A stretch of 64,000 nt of DNA, taken from positions 1 to 64,000 of the forward strand of contig NZ_BLLN01000001.1 in assembly GCF_011170125.1 (NCBI RefSeq). The letters are read 5' to 3'. Below the pieces are notes generated by a model, which did no database searches, was not told the DNA's origin, and worked only from the letters and a program-made list of their open reading frames with translations. This stretch comes from Streptomyces diastaticus subsp. diastaticus (GTDB lineage: Bacteria > Actinomycetota > Actinomycetes > Streptomycetales > Streptomycetaceae). This document shows, piece after piece, positions 35,637 to 44,716 of the stretch; within the stretch, counting starts at the first letter, position 1, and each line of letters begins with the position of its first letter. The position numbers and the translations under genes were made by a program.

Positions 35637-37076
35637 TCAGAGCCTGCCGCCCCGGTACTTCTGGAGCAGCCGCTCGTCGAGGGAGTCCAGGGTGTGGTCG
35701 TAGGCGGCGAGCGGCGCCGCGGCGGCCGGGTCGCTCTGGACGGCGGCGGGGGCGACACCCGCCCACTGCTGGATGCGGGCGGTGGCGCGGGCGCTCTCCT
35801 CGGGGACGAGGCCGGCGACGTTGGCGCCGTGGTTGGCACCGGGGGCGGTCAGCACGTACGAGTCGCGGGCGCCGGCGCCGAGGCGGAACGGCTCGGCGCT
35901 CCACGGGTCGTTCTCGCCGTAGACGAACATCATGCGCCGGGCGTGGTGGCGGACCCAGGTGTCGACGTCGCGCATCGCGTGCTTCTCGAACCGCATGGGG
36001 ATGGAGCGCGGTACGAACTCGCGGGGCGCCTGGTAGCCGTAGCGGCTGAGGTCGGCGAGGTGCGGCTGGGCGATGCCGGGCGAGCCGAGCTGGGTGCCGG
36101 CCTGGTAGTAGTACGGCGTGTACGGGGCGAGGCCCTGGTCGGTGTAGAAGGACCAGCCGGAGACCTCGTCGACGTAGGCGAAGAGTTCGGCGTCGGTGGC
36201 GCTACCGGCCTCGGGGACGTCCGCGCAGTCGGCCTCGTCGGCGTACTGCCAGAAGCCCCAGGCCAGGTCCATGACGACGGCCTCGAACGCCTTGTCGAGG
36301 CTGCCGACGGTGGTGAAGGTCGCCCCGGTCCTCCCGGCCAGCTCCGCGTACCGCTCACTGAGGGGCCCGCGGCGCAGGAGGGCCTCGCGCTGGACGGCGT
36401 GGAGGGCCTCGCGGCACTCGGCGGTGCCGACGTCGGCGAGGAAGCGGTCGTAGGCGGAGTCCTCGTCGTCGACCACGTCGTTGGGGGCGACGTAGGCGAC
36501 GACGGCGTCCATGTCGCGGGGGTAGAACCGCTCGTAGTAGGTGGCGGTCATGCCGCCCTTGGAGCCGCCGGTGGCCAGCCACTTCTTGCCGTAGACCGGC
36601 TTGAGGGCGGTGAACAGGCGGTGCTGGTCGCTGGCGCCCTGCCAGATCGTCAGCTTGGACCAGTCGGCCGGTTCGGGCCGCGACGGGGTGAAGTAACGGT
36701 ACTCCAGGGAGATCTGGTTGCCGTCGACGATCCGGGTCGGCTCGCTGCGGCCGGGCGAGGTGGAGACGCCGTAGCCGGAGGTGTGGAAGACGGTGGGCCG
36801 CGAGGTGTCCTTGTGCAGCACGGTGAACCGCTGATCGAACGTGCCCCGCCCGGGGTGCCGGTGGTCGACCGGCTGGGTGTAGGTGAGGACGAAGTACCGG
36901 TAGCCCTCGTACGGCTTCTCCTCGACGAGCTTGACGCCCTTGACCGCCAGCAGCCGCTGAAGGATGTCCCGGCCGTCGCGTGCCGGGTCCTGGTCCGCCA
37001 CCGCGCTGCCGGCCTGGGCCGTGACGGCCCCCGCCAGGACCACGAGCGACAGCAGCCAGCGCAACACCGTGCGCAT
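35637..37076 (-). CDS. Secreted tripeptidyl aminopeptidase (peptidase S37 type)
   Basis: The 479-residue product begins with a Sec signal peptide (VLRWLLSLVVLAGAVTAQAG, cleavage near AVA-D at residue 27). The catalytic core has GGSKGGMTATYYERFYP with Ser172 as nucleophile, YVAPNDVVDDEDSAY, a charge-relay region FVYGENDPWSAEPF and the His in APGANHGAN. Streptomyces S37 enzymes remove tripeptides from secreted proteins. Unlike the lipoprotein hydrolase at the left end, it has no lipobox. Transcription ends at the convergent terminator shared with the GH3 gene. Confidence 0.92.
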   Translation of the reverse strand: MRTVLRWLLSLVVLAGAVTAQAGSAVADQDPARDGRDILQRLLAVKGVKLVEEKPYEGYRYFVLTYTQPVDHRHPGRGTFDQRFTVLHKDTSRPTVFHTSGYGVSTSPGRSEPTRIVDGNQISLEYRYFTPSRPEPADWSKLTIWQGASDQHRLFTALKPVYGKKWLATGGSKGGMTATYYERFYPRDMDAVVAYVAPNDVVDDEDSAYDRFLADVGTAECREALHAVQREALLRRGPLSERYAELAGRTGATFTTVGSLDKAFEAVVMDLAWGFWQYADEADCADVPEAGSATDAELFAYVDEVSGWSFYTDQGLAPYTPYYYQAGTQLGSPGIAQPHLADLSRYGYQAPREFVPRSIPMRFEKHAMRDVDTWVRHHARRMMFVYGENDPWSAEPFRLGAGARDSYVLTAPGANHGANVAGLVPEESARATARIQQWAGVAPAAVQSDPAAAAPLAAYDHTLDSLDERLLQKYRGGRL

Positions 37077-37200
37077 GAGCCCTCCCCTGTTCCGATCGTC
37101 ACTCCGGGCGCGTCCCGGCCCGCCGGAACTTAGCCGAGTGAGGGCCGCTCCACCAGAACGCCTGCTCGTGGGGGGGGGGGGAGGTGACGGGTGCCCGTGC

Positions 37201-37238
37201 GCGCGGCACCCCCTGTCCGGGCGGGAGCAGGGGGCGCC
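37201..37238. terminator. Hairpin downstream of the ABC exporter gene
   Basis: GCGGCACCCCCTG (37201-37213) and CAGGGGGCGCCGC (37226-37238) pair at 12 of 13 positions. It lies 21 bp past the ABC exporter stop on the minus strand. A homopolymer of 12 G lies just beyond it at 37170-37181. Confidence 0.65.
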
Positions 37239-37258
37239 GCGCGGGGGCCGACGGCCTG

Positions 37259-40200
37259 TCAGGCGGCGGGCGCTCCGACGAAGGCGCCCCACAGAGCGGC
37301 GTACGCGCCGTCCTCGGCGAGGAGTTCGTCGTGGGTGCCGGTCTCGGCGACGCGGCCGTGGTCCATGACGACGACCCGGTCGGCGCGGGCGGCGGTGGTC
37401 AGCCGGTGGGCGACGACCAGCGTGGTGCGGCGGCCCGCGATCCGGTCGGTGGCCTGGTTGACCAGGGCCTCCGTGGCGAGGTCGAGGGCGGCCGTCGCCT
37501 CGTCCAGCAGCAGGATGTCCGGGTCGACCAGTTCGGCGCGGGCCAGCGCGATCAACTGGCGCTGCCCGGCGGAGAGGTTGCGGCCGCGTTCGGCGACGGT
37601 GTGCAGGTAGCCGCCCTCCAGCCGGGCGATCATGTCGTGCGCGCCGACCGCGCGGGCCGCCGCCTCCACCTCGGCGTCGCTCGCCTCGGGCCGCCCGTAG
37701 GCGATGGCGTCCCGCACGGTGCCCTCGAAGAGGTACGCCTCCTGCGGGACCACGCCGAGCCGGTGCCGGTAGGACGTCAGGTCGAGGTCACGCAGGTCGG
37801 TACCGTCCACGGTGACGCGGCCGCTGGTCGGGTCGTAGAACCGGGCGACCAGCTTCACCAGGGTCGACTTGCCCGCGCCGGTCTCGCCGACGAAGGCGAC
37901 CGTCTCACCGGGCGCGATCCTCAGGTCGACGCCGGTCAGCGCCTCCTCGGCCTGGCCGTCGCCGTCGGCCGGGCGGTAGGCGAAGCCGGTGTTCTCGAAG
38001 GCGATCTCGCCGCGCAGTGAGCGCACGTCGAGCGGTTCGGCGGCCCGCCCGGTGGACGGCTTCTCGCGCAGCAACTGCTGGATGCGGCCGAGCGAGACGG
38101 TGGCCTGCTGGTACCCGTCGAAGACCTGCGAGAGCTGCTGGACCGGGGCGAAGAACAGGTCGATGTAGAGCAGGTACGCCACCAGCGCGCCGGTGGTGAG
38201 CGTGCCCGCCTCGATCCGGCCGGCGCCGACGATGAGAACGGCGGCGGCCGCCACCGAGGCGAGGAGCTGCACGAAGGGGAAGTAGACGGAGATCAGCCAC
38301 TGCCCCTTGAGCCGCGCCCGCCGGTAGGAGTCGCTGTGCGCGGCGAACTCGCGGGTGGTCGTGGGCTCGCGGCGGAACGCCTGCACGATCCGCAGCCCGG
38401 CGACGTTCTCCTGGAGGTCGGCGTTGACCCCGGAGACCCGCTCACGGGCCAGCTCGTACGCCTTGACGCTGCGCTTGCGGAAGAAGTACGTGCCGACGAC
38501 CAGGACGGGCAGCGTCGCGAAGACGACCAGCGCGAGCTGGAGGTCGATGGCGAGCAGCACGCCCATGATCCCGAAGAAGGTGACGACCGAGACGAAGGCG
38601 GTGACCAGGCCCGTCTGGAGGAAGGTGGAGAGCGCGTCGACGTCGGTGGTCATCCGGGTCATGATCCGGCCGGTCAGCTCGCGCTCGTAGAAGTCCAGGC
38701 CGAGCCGCTGGAGCTGGGCGAAGATCTTCAGCCGGAGCGCGTACAGGACCCGCTCGCCGGTGCGGCCTGTCTTGCGGATCTCGGCGGTCTGCGAGGCCCA
38801 CTGGGCGATCACGGCGAGCAGGGCGAGCCCGGCAGCGGTCCAGACGGCGCCGAGCGCGAGCTGGTTGACCCCCTCGTCGATGCCGTGCCGGATCAGCACC
38901 GGCAGCAGCAGGCCGAGCCCGGCGTCGGCCGCGACGAAGAGGAAGGCGACGGCGAGCGGCCGGCCGAAGCCGCGCAGCAGCCGCCGCAGGCCGTAGGAGT
39001 CCTCCGGGGTGACCGCCCGCGCCTCGTCCACCCGGGGTTTCTCGTCGGCCGGGGGCAGCGCCTCGACCTGGGCGAGGAGTTCGGGGGTGGCGGGCATCCC
39101 GGCGAGGGCGGCGGCCGGGTCGCGGGCCTCCTTGTCGCGGACCCACAGGGCCGGGGTGATGCCGCGTTCGGCGTCGAACTCGGCGTCCAGCTCGTCCCGC
39201 AGCTCGTCGGTGAGCGTCTCCTCCTCGGGGAGCACGGAGAGCGGGGCCTGCCGCGGGGTGTGGCCGGGCGAGGTGCCGCCGAGGGCCTCGGGGTCGGTGA
39301 GCAGGCGTCGGTAGAGCGGGGAGGTGCGCTCCAGCTCAGCGTGGGTGCCGACGGCGGCGACGCGGCCCTCGTCGAGGACGGCGATGCGGTCGGCGAGGTT
39401 GAGGGTGGAGCGGCGGTGGGCGATGAGCAGGGTGGTGCGGCCCGCCATGACCTCGGCGAGGGTCTCGTGGATCTCGTGCTCGACACGGGCGTCGACGGCC
39501 GAGGTGGCGTCGTCCAGGACGAGCAGGCGGGGATCGGTGAGCAGCGCGCGGGCCAGGGCCAGTCGCTGGCGCTGGCCGCCGGAGAGGGTCAGGCCGTGCT
39601 CGCCCACGGCCGTGTCGTAGCCGTCGGGCAGGTCGGCGATGAACCGGTCGGCGCGGGCGGCCCGGGCGGCGGCGGTGATCTGCTCGTCGGTGGCGTCGGG
39701 GCGGCCGTAGGCGATGTTGGCGCGGATGGTGTCGGAGAAGAGGAAGCTGTCCTCGGGGACCAGGCCGATGGCGGCGCGCAGCGAGTCGAGCGTCAGTTCG
39801 CGCACGTCGCGGCCGCCGACGAGGACGGCGCCGGCGCTCACGTCGTAGTAGCGGGGCAGCAGGGCCGAGACGGTCGACTTGCCGCTGCCGGAGGCGCCGA
39901 CCAGGGCCAGGGTCTCGCCCTCGCGGATCTCCGTGCTGAAGCCGTCGAGGACGGGGCGGCCCTCGCCGTAGCCGAAGGTGACCGAGTCGAACTCGACGGT
40001 GGCGGGGGCGTCGGCGGGCAGTTCGCGGGTGCCGTCGGCGATCGAGGGTTCGGTGTCGATCAGCTCCAGGACGCGTTCGGCGCCGGCCCGGGCCTGCTGG
40101 CCGACGGTGAGGACCATGGCGAGCATCCGGACCGGGCCGACGAGCTGGGCGAGGTAGGTGGAGAAGGCGACGAAGGTGCCCAGGGTGATCTGCCCGCGCA

Positions 40201-41071
40201 CCGCCAGCCAGCCGCCGAGGGCGAGCATGGCGACCTGGCCGAGCATGGGGACGGCCTGGAGGGCGGGGGTGTAGCGGGCGTTGAGCTTGACGGTGCGCAG
40301 GCGGCCGGCGAAGAGGCGGCGGCTGACCTCGCGGACCTTGCCGGTCTCCTGGTCCTCCTGGCCGAACCCCTTGACGACGCGGACGCCCGAGACGGCCCCG
40401 TCGACCACCCCGGCGACAGCGGCGGCCTGCCCCTGTGCGTACCAGGTGGCGGGGTGGAGCCGGGTGCGGCTGCGGCGGGCGATCCACCACAGGGCGGGGG
40501 CGACGGCGACGACGACCAGGGTCAGCGGCAGCGAGAGCCACGCCATGATCGCCAGGGACATGAGGAAGAGCAGGACGTTGCCGATGGTCATCGGCAGCAT
40601 GAAGAGCAGGCCCTGGATGAGCTGGAGGTCGCTGGTGGCGCGGCCGACGACCTGGCCGGTGGAGAGGTCGTCCTGGCGTCTGCCGTCCAGCTCGGTGATG
40701 GTGTCGAACATGTCGGTGCGCAGCTCGTGCTGCACGTCCAGGGCGAGCCGTCCGCCGTAGTAGCGGCGGACGTACGTCAGCCCGTAGACGACCAGGGCGG
40801 CCGCGATCAGCAGCCCGGCCCACAGGGCCAGGGAGCGGCTGCCGCCGATCACGTCGTCGATGACGATCTTGGTGATCAGGGGGACCAGCGCCATGACGCC
40901 CATCCCGGCGAGCGAGGCGCCGAGCGAGAGGATCACGTCCTTGGGGTGCCGCCAGGCGTACGCGGTGAGCCGCTTGACCCAGCCCCGGTTCTCGATCGCC
41001 GCCTCAGGCCCGGCCACCGGGGTACGCCCCGGTTCCCCCCGCTCCTGCCGGTCCTGCCGCGCGCCCGCCAC
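37259..41071 (-). CDS. Fused full-size ABC exporter (TMD-NBD-TMD-NBD)
   Basis: The 1270-residue chain contains two complete half-transporters. The first has membrane helices at about 40-320, Walker A VGASGSGKS near 395 and signature LSGGQRQRLALARALL near 495. A linker rich in Glu/Asp (about 590-690) leads to the second, with helices at about 710-960, VGETGAGKS near 1065 and LSAGQRQLIALARAE near 1167. Both Walker B motifs (LLVLDDATSAVD; ILLLDEATAALD) are intact, though the first has Asp in place of the catalytic Glu. It therefore resembles heterodimeric exporters with one degenerate ATP site. GTG 41071 with GGAAGGA 7 nt upstream is preferred over ATG 41122. Substrate unknown. Confidence 0.92.
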   Translation of the reverse strand: MAGARQDRQERGEPGRTPVAGPEAAIENRGWVKRLTAYAWRHPKDVILSLGASLAGMGVMALVPLITKIVIDDVIGGSRSLALWAGLLIAAALVVYGLTYVRRYYGGRLALDVQHELRTDMFDTITELDGRRQDDLSTGQVVGRATSDLQLIQGLLFMLPMTIGNVLLFLMSLAIMAWLSLPLTLVVVAVAPALWWIARRSRTRLHPATWYAQGQAAAVAGVVDGAVSGVRVVKGFGQEDQETGKVREVSRRLFAGRLRTVKLNARYTPALQAVPMLGQVAMLALGGWLAVRGQITLGTFVAFSTYLAQLVGPVRMLAMVLTVGQQARAGAERVLELIDTEPSIADGTRELPADAPATVEFDSVTFGYGEGRPVLDGFSTEIREGETLALVGASGSGKSTVSALLPRYYDVSAGAVLVGGRDVRELTLDSLRAAIGLVPEDSFLFSDTIRANIAYGRPDATDEQITAAARAARADRFIADLPDGYDTAVGEHGLTLSGGQRQRLALARALLTDPRLLVLDDATSAVDARVEHEIHETLAEVMAGRTTLLIAHRRSTLNLADRIAVLDEGRVAAVGTHAELERTSPLYRRLLTDPEALGGTSPGHTPRQAPLSVLPEEETLTDELRDELDAEFDAERGITPALWVRDKEARDPAAALAGMPATPELLAQVEALPPADEKPRVDEARAVTPEDSYGLRRLLRGFGRPLAVAFLFVAADAGLGLLLPVLIRHGIDEGVNQLALGAVWTAAGLALLAVIAQWASQTAEIRKTGRTGERVLYALRLKIFAQLQRLGLDFYERELTGRIMTRMTTDVDALSTFLQTGLVTAFVSVVTFFGIMGVLLAIDLQLALVVFATLPVLVVGTYFFRKRSVKAYELARERVSGVNADLQENVAGLRIVQAFRREPTTTREFAAHSDSYRRARLKGQWLISVYFPFVQLLASVAAAAVLIVGAGRIEAGTLTTGALVAYLLYIDLFFAPVQQLSQVFDGYQQATVSLGRIQQLLREKPSTGRAAEPLDVRSLRGEIAFENTGFAYRPADGDGQAEEALTGVDLRIAPGETVAFVGETGAGKSTLVKLVARFYDPTSGRVTVDGTDLRDLDLTSYRHRLGVVPQEAYLFEGTVRDAIAYGRPEASDAEVEAAARAVGAHDMIARLEGGYLHTVAERGRNLSAGQRQLIALARAELVDPDILLLDEATAALDLATEALVNQATDRIAGRRTTLVVAHRLTTAARADRVVVMDHGRVAETGTHDELLAEDGAYAALWGAFVGAPAA

Positions 41072-41212
41072 CCCGTGGTCCTTCCGTCGTCCGGTCTCCT
41101 GCACTACCGCCAGCGCCAACATCCGGAGCGGGGGATTTCATCCCGCCGCAACGAACCGGGTGGGGCGCACGGGTGTGCGACGGGAGTCGGGAGGGCGCGG
41201 GCGGCGGAGCCG

Positions 41213-41566
41213 TCAGCGGTGGCCGAGGACGTTGACGACGCGGCCGTCCGGGTCGCGGGCGAAGAAGCGGCGGACGCCCCACTCCTCGTCGCGGACCGGG
41301 AAGAGCAGCTCGGCGCCGGCCGCCCGCAGCTCCTCGTACGCGGCGTCCACGTCGTCGACCTCGATGCTCAGGTCGGGGACGACCGGGCCGGTCAGGTCCT
41401 CGGTCATCAGGCTGAGCTGGACCGGCGAGGCGCCGCCGCCGGTGCCGGTCAGGGTGGTGATCCAGCCGAGGTCCATCGCGGGGCTGAGGCCGATGCGGGC
41501 GTAGAACGCGCCGCACGCCTCGGGGTCCTCGGTCCGCAGGTTGGGGACGACCCGCCGTACGTTCAT
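41213..41566 (-). CDS. VOC-family (glyoxalase/bleomycin-resistance-like) protein
   Basis: The 117-residue product has two beta-alpha-beta-beta-beta units: VPNLRTEDPEACGAFYARI at the start, then LSIEVDDVDAAYEELRAAG and FFARDPDGRVVNVLGHR at the end, the standard single-subunit VOC layout. Metal ligands are not conserved clearly enough to name a reaction. The ATG at 41566 follows GAGGAG. It precedes the ABC exporter gene by 140 bp on the same strand and might be cotranscribed. Confidence 0.88.
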   Translation of the reverse strand: MNVRRVVPNLRTEDPEACGAFYARIGLSPAMDLGWITTLTGTGGGASPVQLSLMTEDLTGPVVPDLSIEVDDVDAAYEELRAAGAELLFPVRDEEWGVRRFFARDPDGRVVNVLGHR

Positions 41567-41663
41567 GATCGGCTCCTCATGCCGTGACCGCGCGGGCGGG
41601 CCGGGCGGCTCCCGGCCGGAGTGCCCCGCGACGGGAGCACTCCAACACAACGGGGCGCGTACG

Positions 41664-43364
41664 TCACTCCGCGGCGCGCTCCTCCTCGTGGGTGGCGGCG
41701 AACATCCGCAGGTGGACCGGGAGGACGACCACGGACGGGCCGGGGGCGGCCAGCGCCTTCGCCAGGTCCGTGGCCAGGTGCTCCACCGAGGTGGTGGTGG
41801 CCGGGATGTGGAAGGCGGCGGCGAGGGCCGCGTAGTCCGGGCGGCTCAGCTCGGTGGCGGTGGTGGTGCCGAAGGCGTCGTGCATGTACTCGCGCAGGAT
41901 GCCGTAGCCGCCGTCGTCGACGATGAGCCAGGTGACGTCCAGGTCGTGCTGGCGGGCGGTGGCCAGCTCGGCGATCGAGTACAGCGCACCGCCGTCGCCG
42001 GAGACGGCGAGCACCGGGCGGGTCGGGTCCGCGACGGCGGCGCCGAGCGCGGCCGGGTAGGCGTAGCCGAGGCCGCCCGCGCCCTGGGCCGAGTGGAAGG
42101 CGCCCTGGCGGGGGTCGAAGGCGGACCAGGCCCAGTAGGCGAGGATCGTCATGTCCCAGAAGCTGGGCGAGGTGTCGGGCAGCGCCTCGCGGACGGCGGC
42201 CAGGACGCGCTGCTCGGTGTCGAGGCCCTGGCCGTCGATCCGGTCGCGGATCGCGGCGAGGGTGGCGGCGACGCGGTCCGGGGCGCCGGTGTCCGTACGC
42301 TCCGGGACGGTCTCCAGCAGGGCGGTGAGCGCGAGGCGGGCGTCGGCGTGGATGCCGAGGGCCGGGTAGTTGGCCTCCAGCTTGCCGAGGTCGGCGTCGA
42401 TCTGGACGATCCGGCCGCGCGGGGTGAACGTCCCGTAGTGCGAGGACAGCTCGCCGAGGCCGGAGCCGACGACGAGCACCACGTCGGCCTCCTCCAGGAA
42501 GGCCGTGGTGTGCCGGTCCTCCATCCACGACCGGAGCGAGAGCGGGTGGTCCCAGGCGAAGGCGCCCTTGCCGCCGAAGGTGGTGACCACCGGGGCCTGG
42601 AGGCGTTCGGCCAGCGCGGTCAGCTTGCCGGCCGCGTCGGCGCGGACCACGCCGCCGCCCGCGATGATCACCGGCCGCTCGGCGCGGCCCAGCCAGTCCG
42701 CCGCCACCGCTGTCAGCTCGGGACGCGGCGCCGGCTCCTCCGGGAACGCGTCCGGGGCCGTGACCTGCGGCACCGTGGTCCGCGCGCTGAGGATGTCGGC
42801 GGGGATCTCCACCCACACCGGACCGTGCGGCGCGGTCAGGGCGCTCCGCCACGCCTCGGCGATCGCGGTCGGGATCTGCGAGGCGGTACGCACCGTGTGC
42901 ACGGACTTCACCACGTCCCGGAACGACGCCTGCTGGTCCCGCAGTTCGTGCAGGTACCCGTGGCGCCCGCCGCCGAGCCCCGCCGCCGGGACCTGGCTGC
43001 TGACCGCCAGCACCGGGGCACTGGCGGCGGCCGCCTCCTGGAGCGCGGCCAGCGAGGTGAGGGCCCCCGGGCCGGTGGACAGCAGCAGCGGGGCCGCCTC
43101 ACCCGTCACCCGGCCGTACGCGTCGGCCGCGAACCCGGCGTTGTTCTCGACGCGCAGGCCCACGTACTCCATGGGGGCGCGCCGCAAGGCGTCGAACAGG
43201 CCGAGCGCGTGCTGGCCCGGCAGGCCGAAGACGGTGGTGGCGCCGAGGCCGTGCAGGGTCTCCATGACCAGGTCACCACCGGTGCGGCCGGGCGGAGGGG
43301 ACAGGGCTGCCGCCGTCTGGGCGGGGGTGGGGATCAGCTCGGGGCCGTGGTGGTCGTGGGTCAT
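41664..43364 (-). CDS. Thiamine-diphosphate-dependent enzyme (acetolactate synthase/benzoylformate decarboxylase-like)
   Basis: The 566-residue product has the three ThDP-enzyme domains. The PYR part has TVFGLPGQHALGLFDAL and the activating Glu in LRVENNAGFAADAYGR. The middle domain has RPVIIAGGGVVRADAAGKL. The PP part has SGDGGALYSIAELATARQ ending in VDDGGYGILREY, where the usual Asn-Asn metal ligands are replaced by Asp-Gly-type residues. No FAD-binding or small subunit is linked, so it is probably a decarboxylase or carboligase in catabolism, not branched-chain synthesis. It follows the ureohydrolase gene on the same strand, separated by a palindromic repeat. Confidence 0.87.
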   Translation of the reverse strand: MTHDHHGPELIPTPAQTAAALSPPPGRTGGDLVMETLHGLGATTVFGLPGQHALGLFDALRRAPMEYVGLRVENNAGFAADAYGRVTGEAAPLLLSTGPGALTSLAALQEAAAASAPVLAVSSQVPAAGLGGGRHGYLHELRDQQASFRDVVKSVHTVRTASQIPTAIAEAWRSALTAPHGPVWVEIPADILSARTTVPQVTAPDAFPEEPAPRPELTAVAADWLGRAERPVIIAGGGVVRADAAGKLTALAERLQAPVVTTFGGKGAFAWDHPLSLRSWMEDRHTTAFLEEADVVLVVGSGLGELSSHYGTFTPRGRIVQIDADLGKLEANYPALGIHADARLALTALLETVPERTDTGAPDRVAATLAAIRDRIDGQGLDTEQRVLAAVREALPDTSPSFWDMTILAYWAWSAFDPRQGAFHSAQGAGGLGYAYPAALGAAVADPTRPVLAVSGDGGALYSIAELATARQHDLDVTWLIVDDGGYGILREYMHDAFGTTTATELSRPDYAALAAAFHIPATTTSVEHLATDLAKALAAPGPSVVVLPVHLRMFAATHEEERAAE

Positions 43365-43491
43365 GGTGCGGGTGGCCTCGTGTCGGGTCGGTGGGTTTTG
43401 GCCATGGTGTCACTTGGCTGGTCGTGGGGGGTGGGGTGCCTTGACGGGGGCTGGCCTCGGTGGGGGTTGTTGGCCCGGCCTGCGGCCTGGG

Positions 43492-43568
43492 GTGGCCTCA
43501 AGCGCCGGCCGGGCTGTCGTGTGGCTGAGCGCTCTGCCAATCTCAGCCCGGCCGGCGCTTGAGGCCAC
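43492..43568. repeat. Large palindrome of the Streptomyces GCCTCAAGCGCCGG type
   Basis: The 25-nt arms at 43492-43516 and 43544-43568 are exact inverted repeats with a 27-nt loop. A third, degenerate copy of the arm begins at 43571. The core GGCCTCAAGCGCCGGCCGGG resembles a palindrome that, as I recall, is dispersed many times in streptomycete intergenic DNA. It lies between two genes on the same strand and probably ends the ureohydrolase transcript. Confidence 0.9.
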
Positions 43569-43656
43569 AACAGCCCGGCCGGCGTCTAAGGCCGCCCCAG
43601 GCCGGGGACCGGGCGGAGCCCAGCGCGGGCAAGGCCCAGTCCCCGAGCCCCGGCCG

Positions 43657-44628
43657 TCAGGCCGAGATCTGGCGCGCCATGATCGTGGTCAGCTCGTACG
43701 CCGTGTGGCTGGCGGCCACCGCCGTGATCTCGGCATGGTCGTAGGCGGGCGCGACCTCGACCAGGTCGGCGGAGACGAGGCGGCACGAGGCGAGCCCCCG
43801 GATGATCTCCAGCAGCTCCCGCGAGGTCAGCCCCCCGGCCTCGGGCGTCCCGGTGCCGGGCGCGTGCGCGGGGTCGAGGACGTCGATGTCCACGGAGATG
43901 TAGAGCGGCCGGTCCCCGATCCGCTGCCGCAGCTGGTCGGTGATCTCGTCGACCCCGCGCCGCATCACGTCGGCGCTGGTCACGATCCCGAAGCCGAGCT
44001 TCTCGTCGTCGTCGAGGTCCTGCTTGCCGTAGAGCGGGCCGCGGGTACCGACGTGGGAGAGGGCGGAGGTGTCGAGGATGCCCTCCTCGACGGCCCGGCG
44101 GAAGGGCGTGCCGTGCGTGTACTCGGCCCCGAAGTAGGTGTCCCAGGTGTCGAGGTGGGCGTCGAAGTGGAGCAGGGCGACGGGCCCGTGCACCTTGGCG
44201 ACCGAGCGGAGCAGCGGCAGGGCGATGGTGTGGTCGCCGCCCAGCGTCATGAGGCGGGCGCCGGTGGCCAGCAGGTCGTCGGCGGCGGCCTCGACGGTCT
44301 CGACGGCCTCCTCGATGTGGAAGGGGTTGGCGGCGATGTCGCCGGCGTCCGCGACCTGGGCGAGGGCGAACGGGGAGGCGTCCTGCGCCGGGTTGTAGGG
44401 CCGCAGCAACCGGGACGCCTCGCGGATGGCGTTGCCGCCGAAGCGGGCGCCGGGCCGGTAGGAGACGCCGGTGTCGAAGGGGACGCCGACCACGGCGATG
44501 TCGGCGGAGCCGACCTCGTCCAGCCGCGGCAGCCGCGCGAAGGTGGCGGGCCCGGCGAAGCGCGGGACGCGCGAGGAGTCGACGGGGCCGCGCGGCTCGG
44601 GGCGGGGCGAGGAGGCGGATGCGGTCAT
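43657..44628 (-). CDS. speB: Agmatinase/guanidinobutyrase-type ureohydrolase
   Basis: The 323-residue product is a manganese ureohydrolase. The metal ligands are visible in [28 protein letters not shown] and [20 protein letters not shown]. It hydrolyses a guanidino compound to urea plus an amine; agmatine or guanidinobutyrate is the usual substrate of this branch, but sequence alone does not decide. It lies between a sodium:solute symporter and a ThDP enzyme on the same strand with a divergent PucR regulator, which suggests uptake and breakdown of a guanidine nitrogen source. Confidence 0.92.
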   Translation of the reverse strand: MTASASSPRPEPRGPVDSSRVPRFAGPATFARLPRLDEVGSADIAVVGVPFDTGVSYRPGARFGGNAIREASRLLRPYNPAQDASPFALAQVADAGDIAANPFHIEEAVETVEAAADDLLATGARLMTLGGDHTIALPLLRSVAKVHGPVALLHFDAHLDTWDTYFGAEYTHGTPFRRAVEEGILDTSALSHVGTRGPLYGKQDLDDDEKLGFGIVTSADVMRRGVDEITDQLRQRIGDRPLYISVDIDVLDPAHAPGTGTPEAGGLTSRELLEIIRGLASCRLVSADLVEVAPAYDHAEITAVAASHTAYELTTIMARQISA

Positions 44629-44716
44629 GGGTGCGGGTTCCTTCCGTGGGCCCCGGTCGGGGGCGGGTGCGGGTGCGGGTCGCCCGGGTACGGGCGGGTC
44701 GGCGGCGGCGCGGGGG

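Noticed and set aside
37170..37181. Run of 12 G as a phase-variation tract
   Set aside because: It lies between genes and next to a terminator, not in a coding or promoter spacer position; a sequencing artefact is as likely.
38336..41587. Open plus-strand frame of over 1000 codons opposite the ABC exporter
   Set aside because: It is Gly/Gln/Val/Asp-rich without any motif and mirrors the codon bias of the true minus-strand gene; long antisense frames are expected at this GC content.
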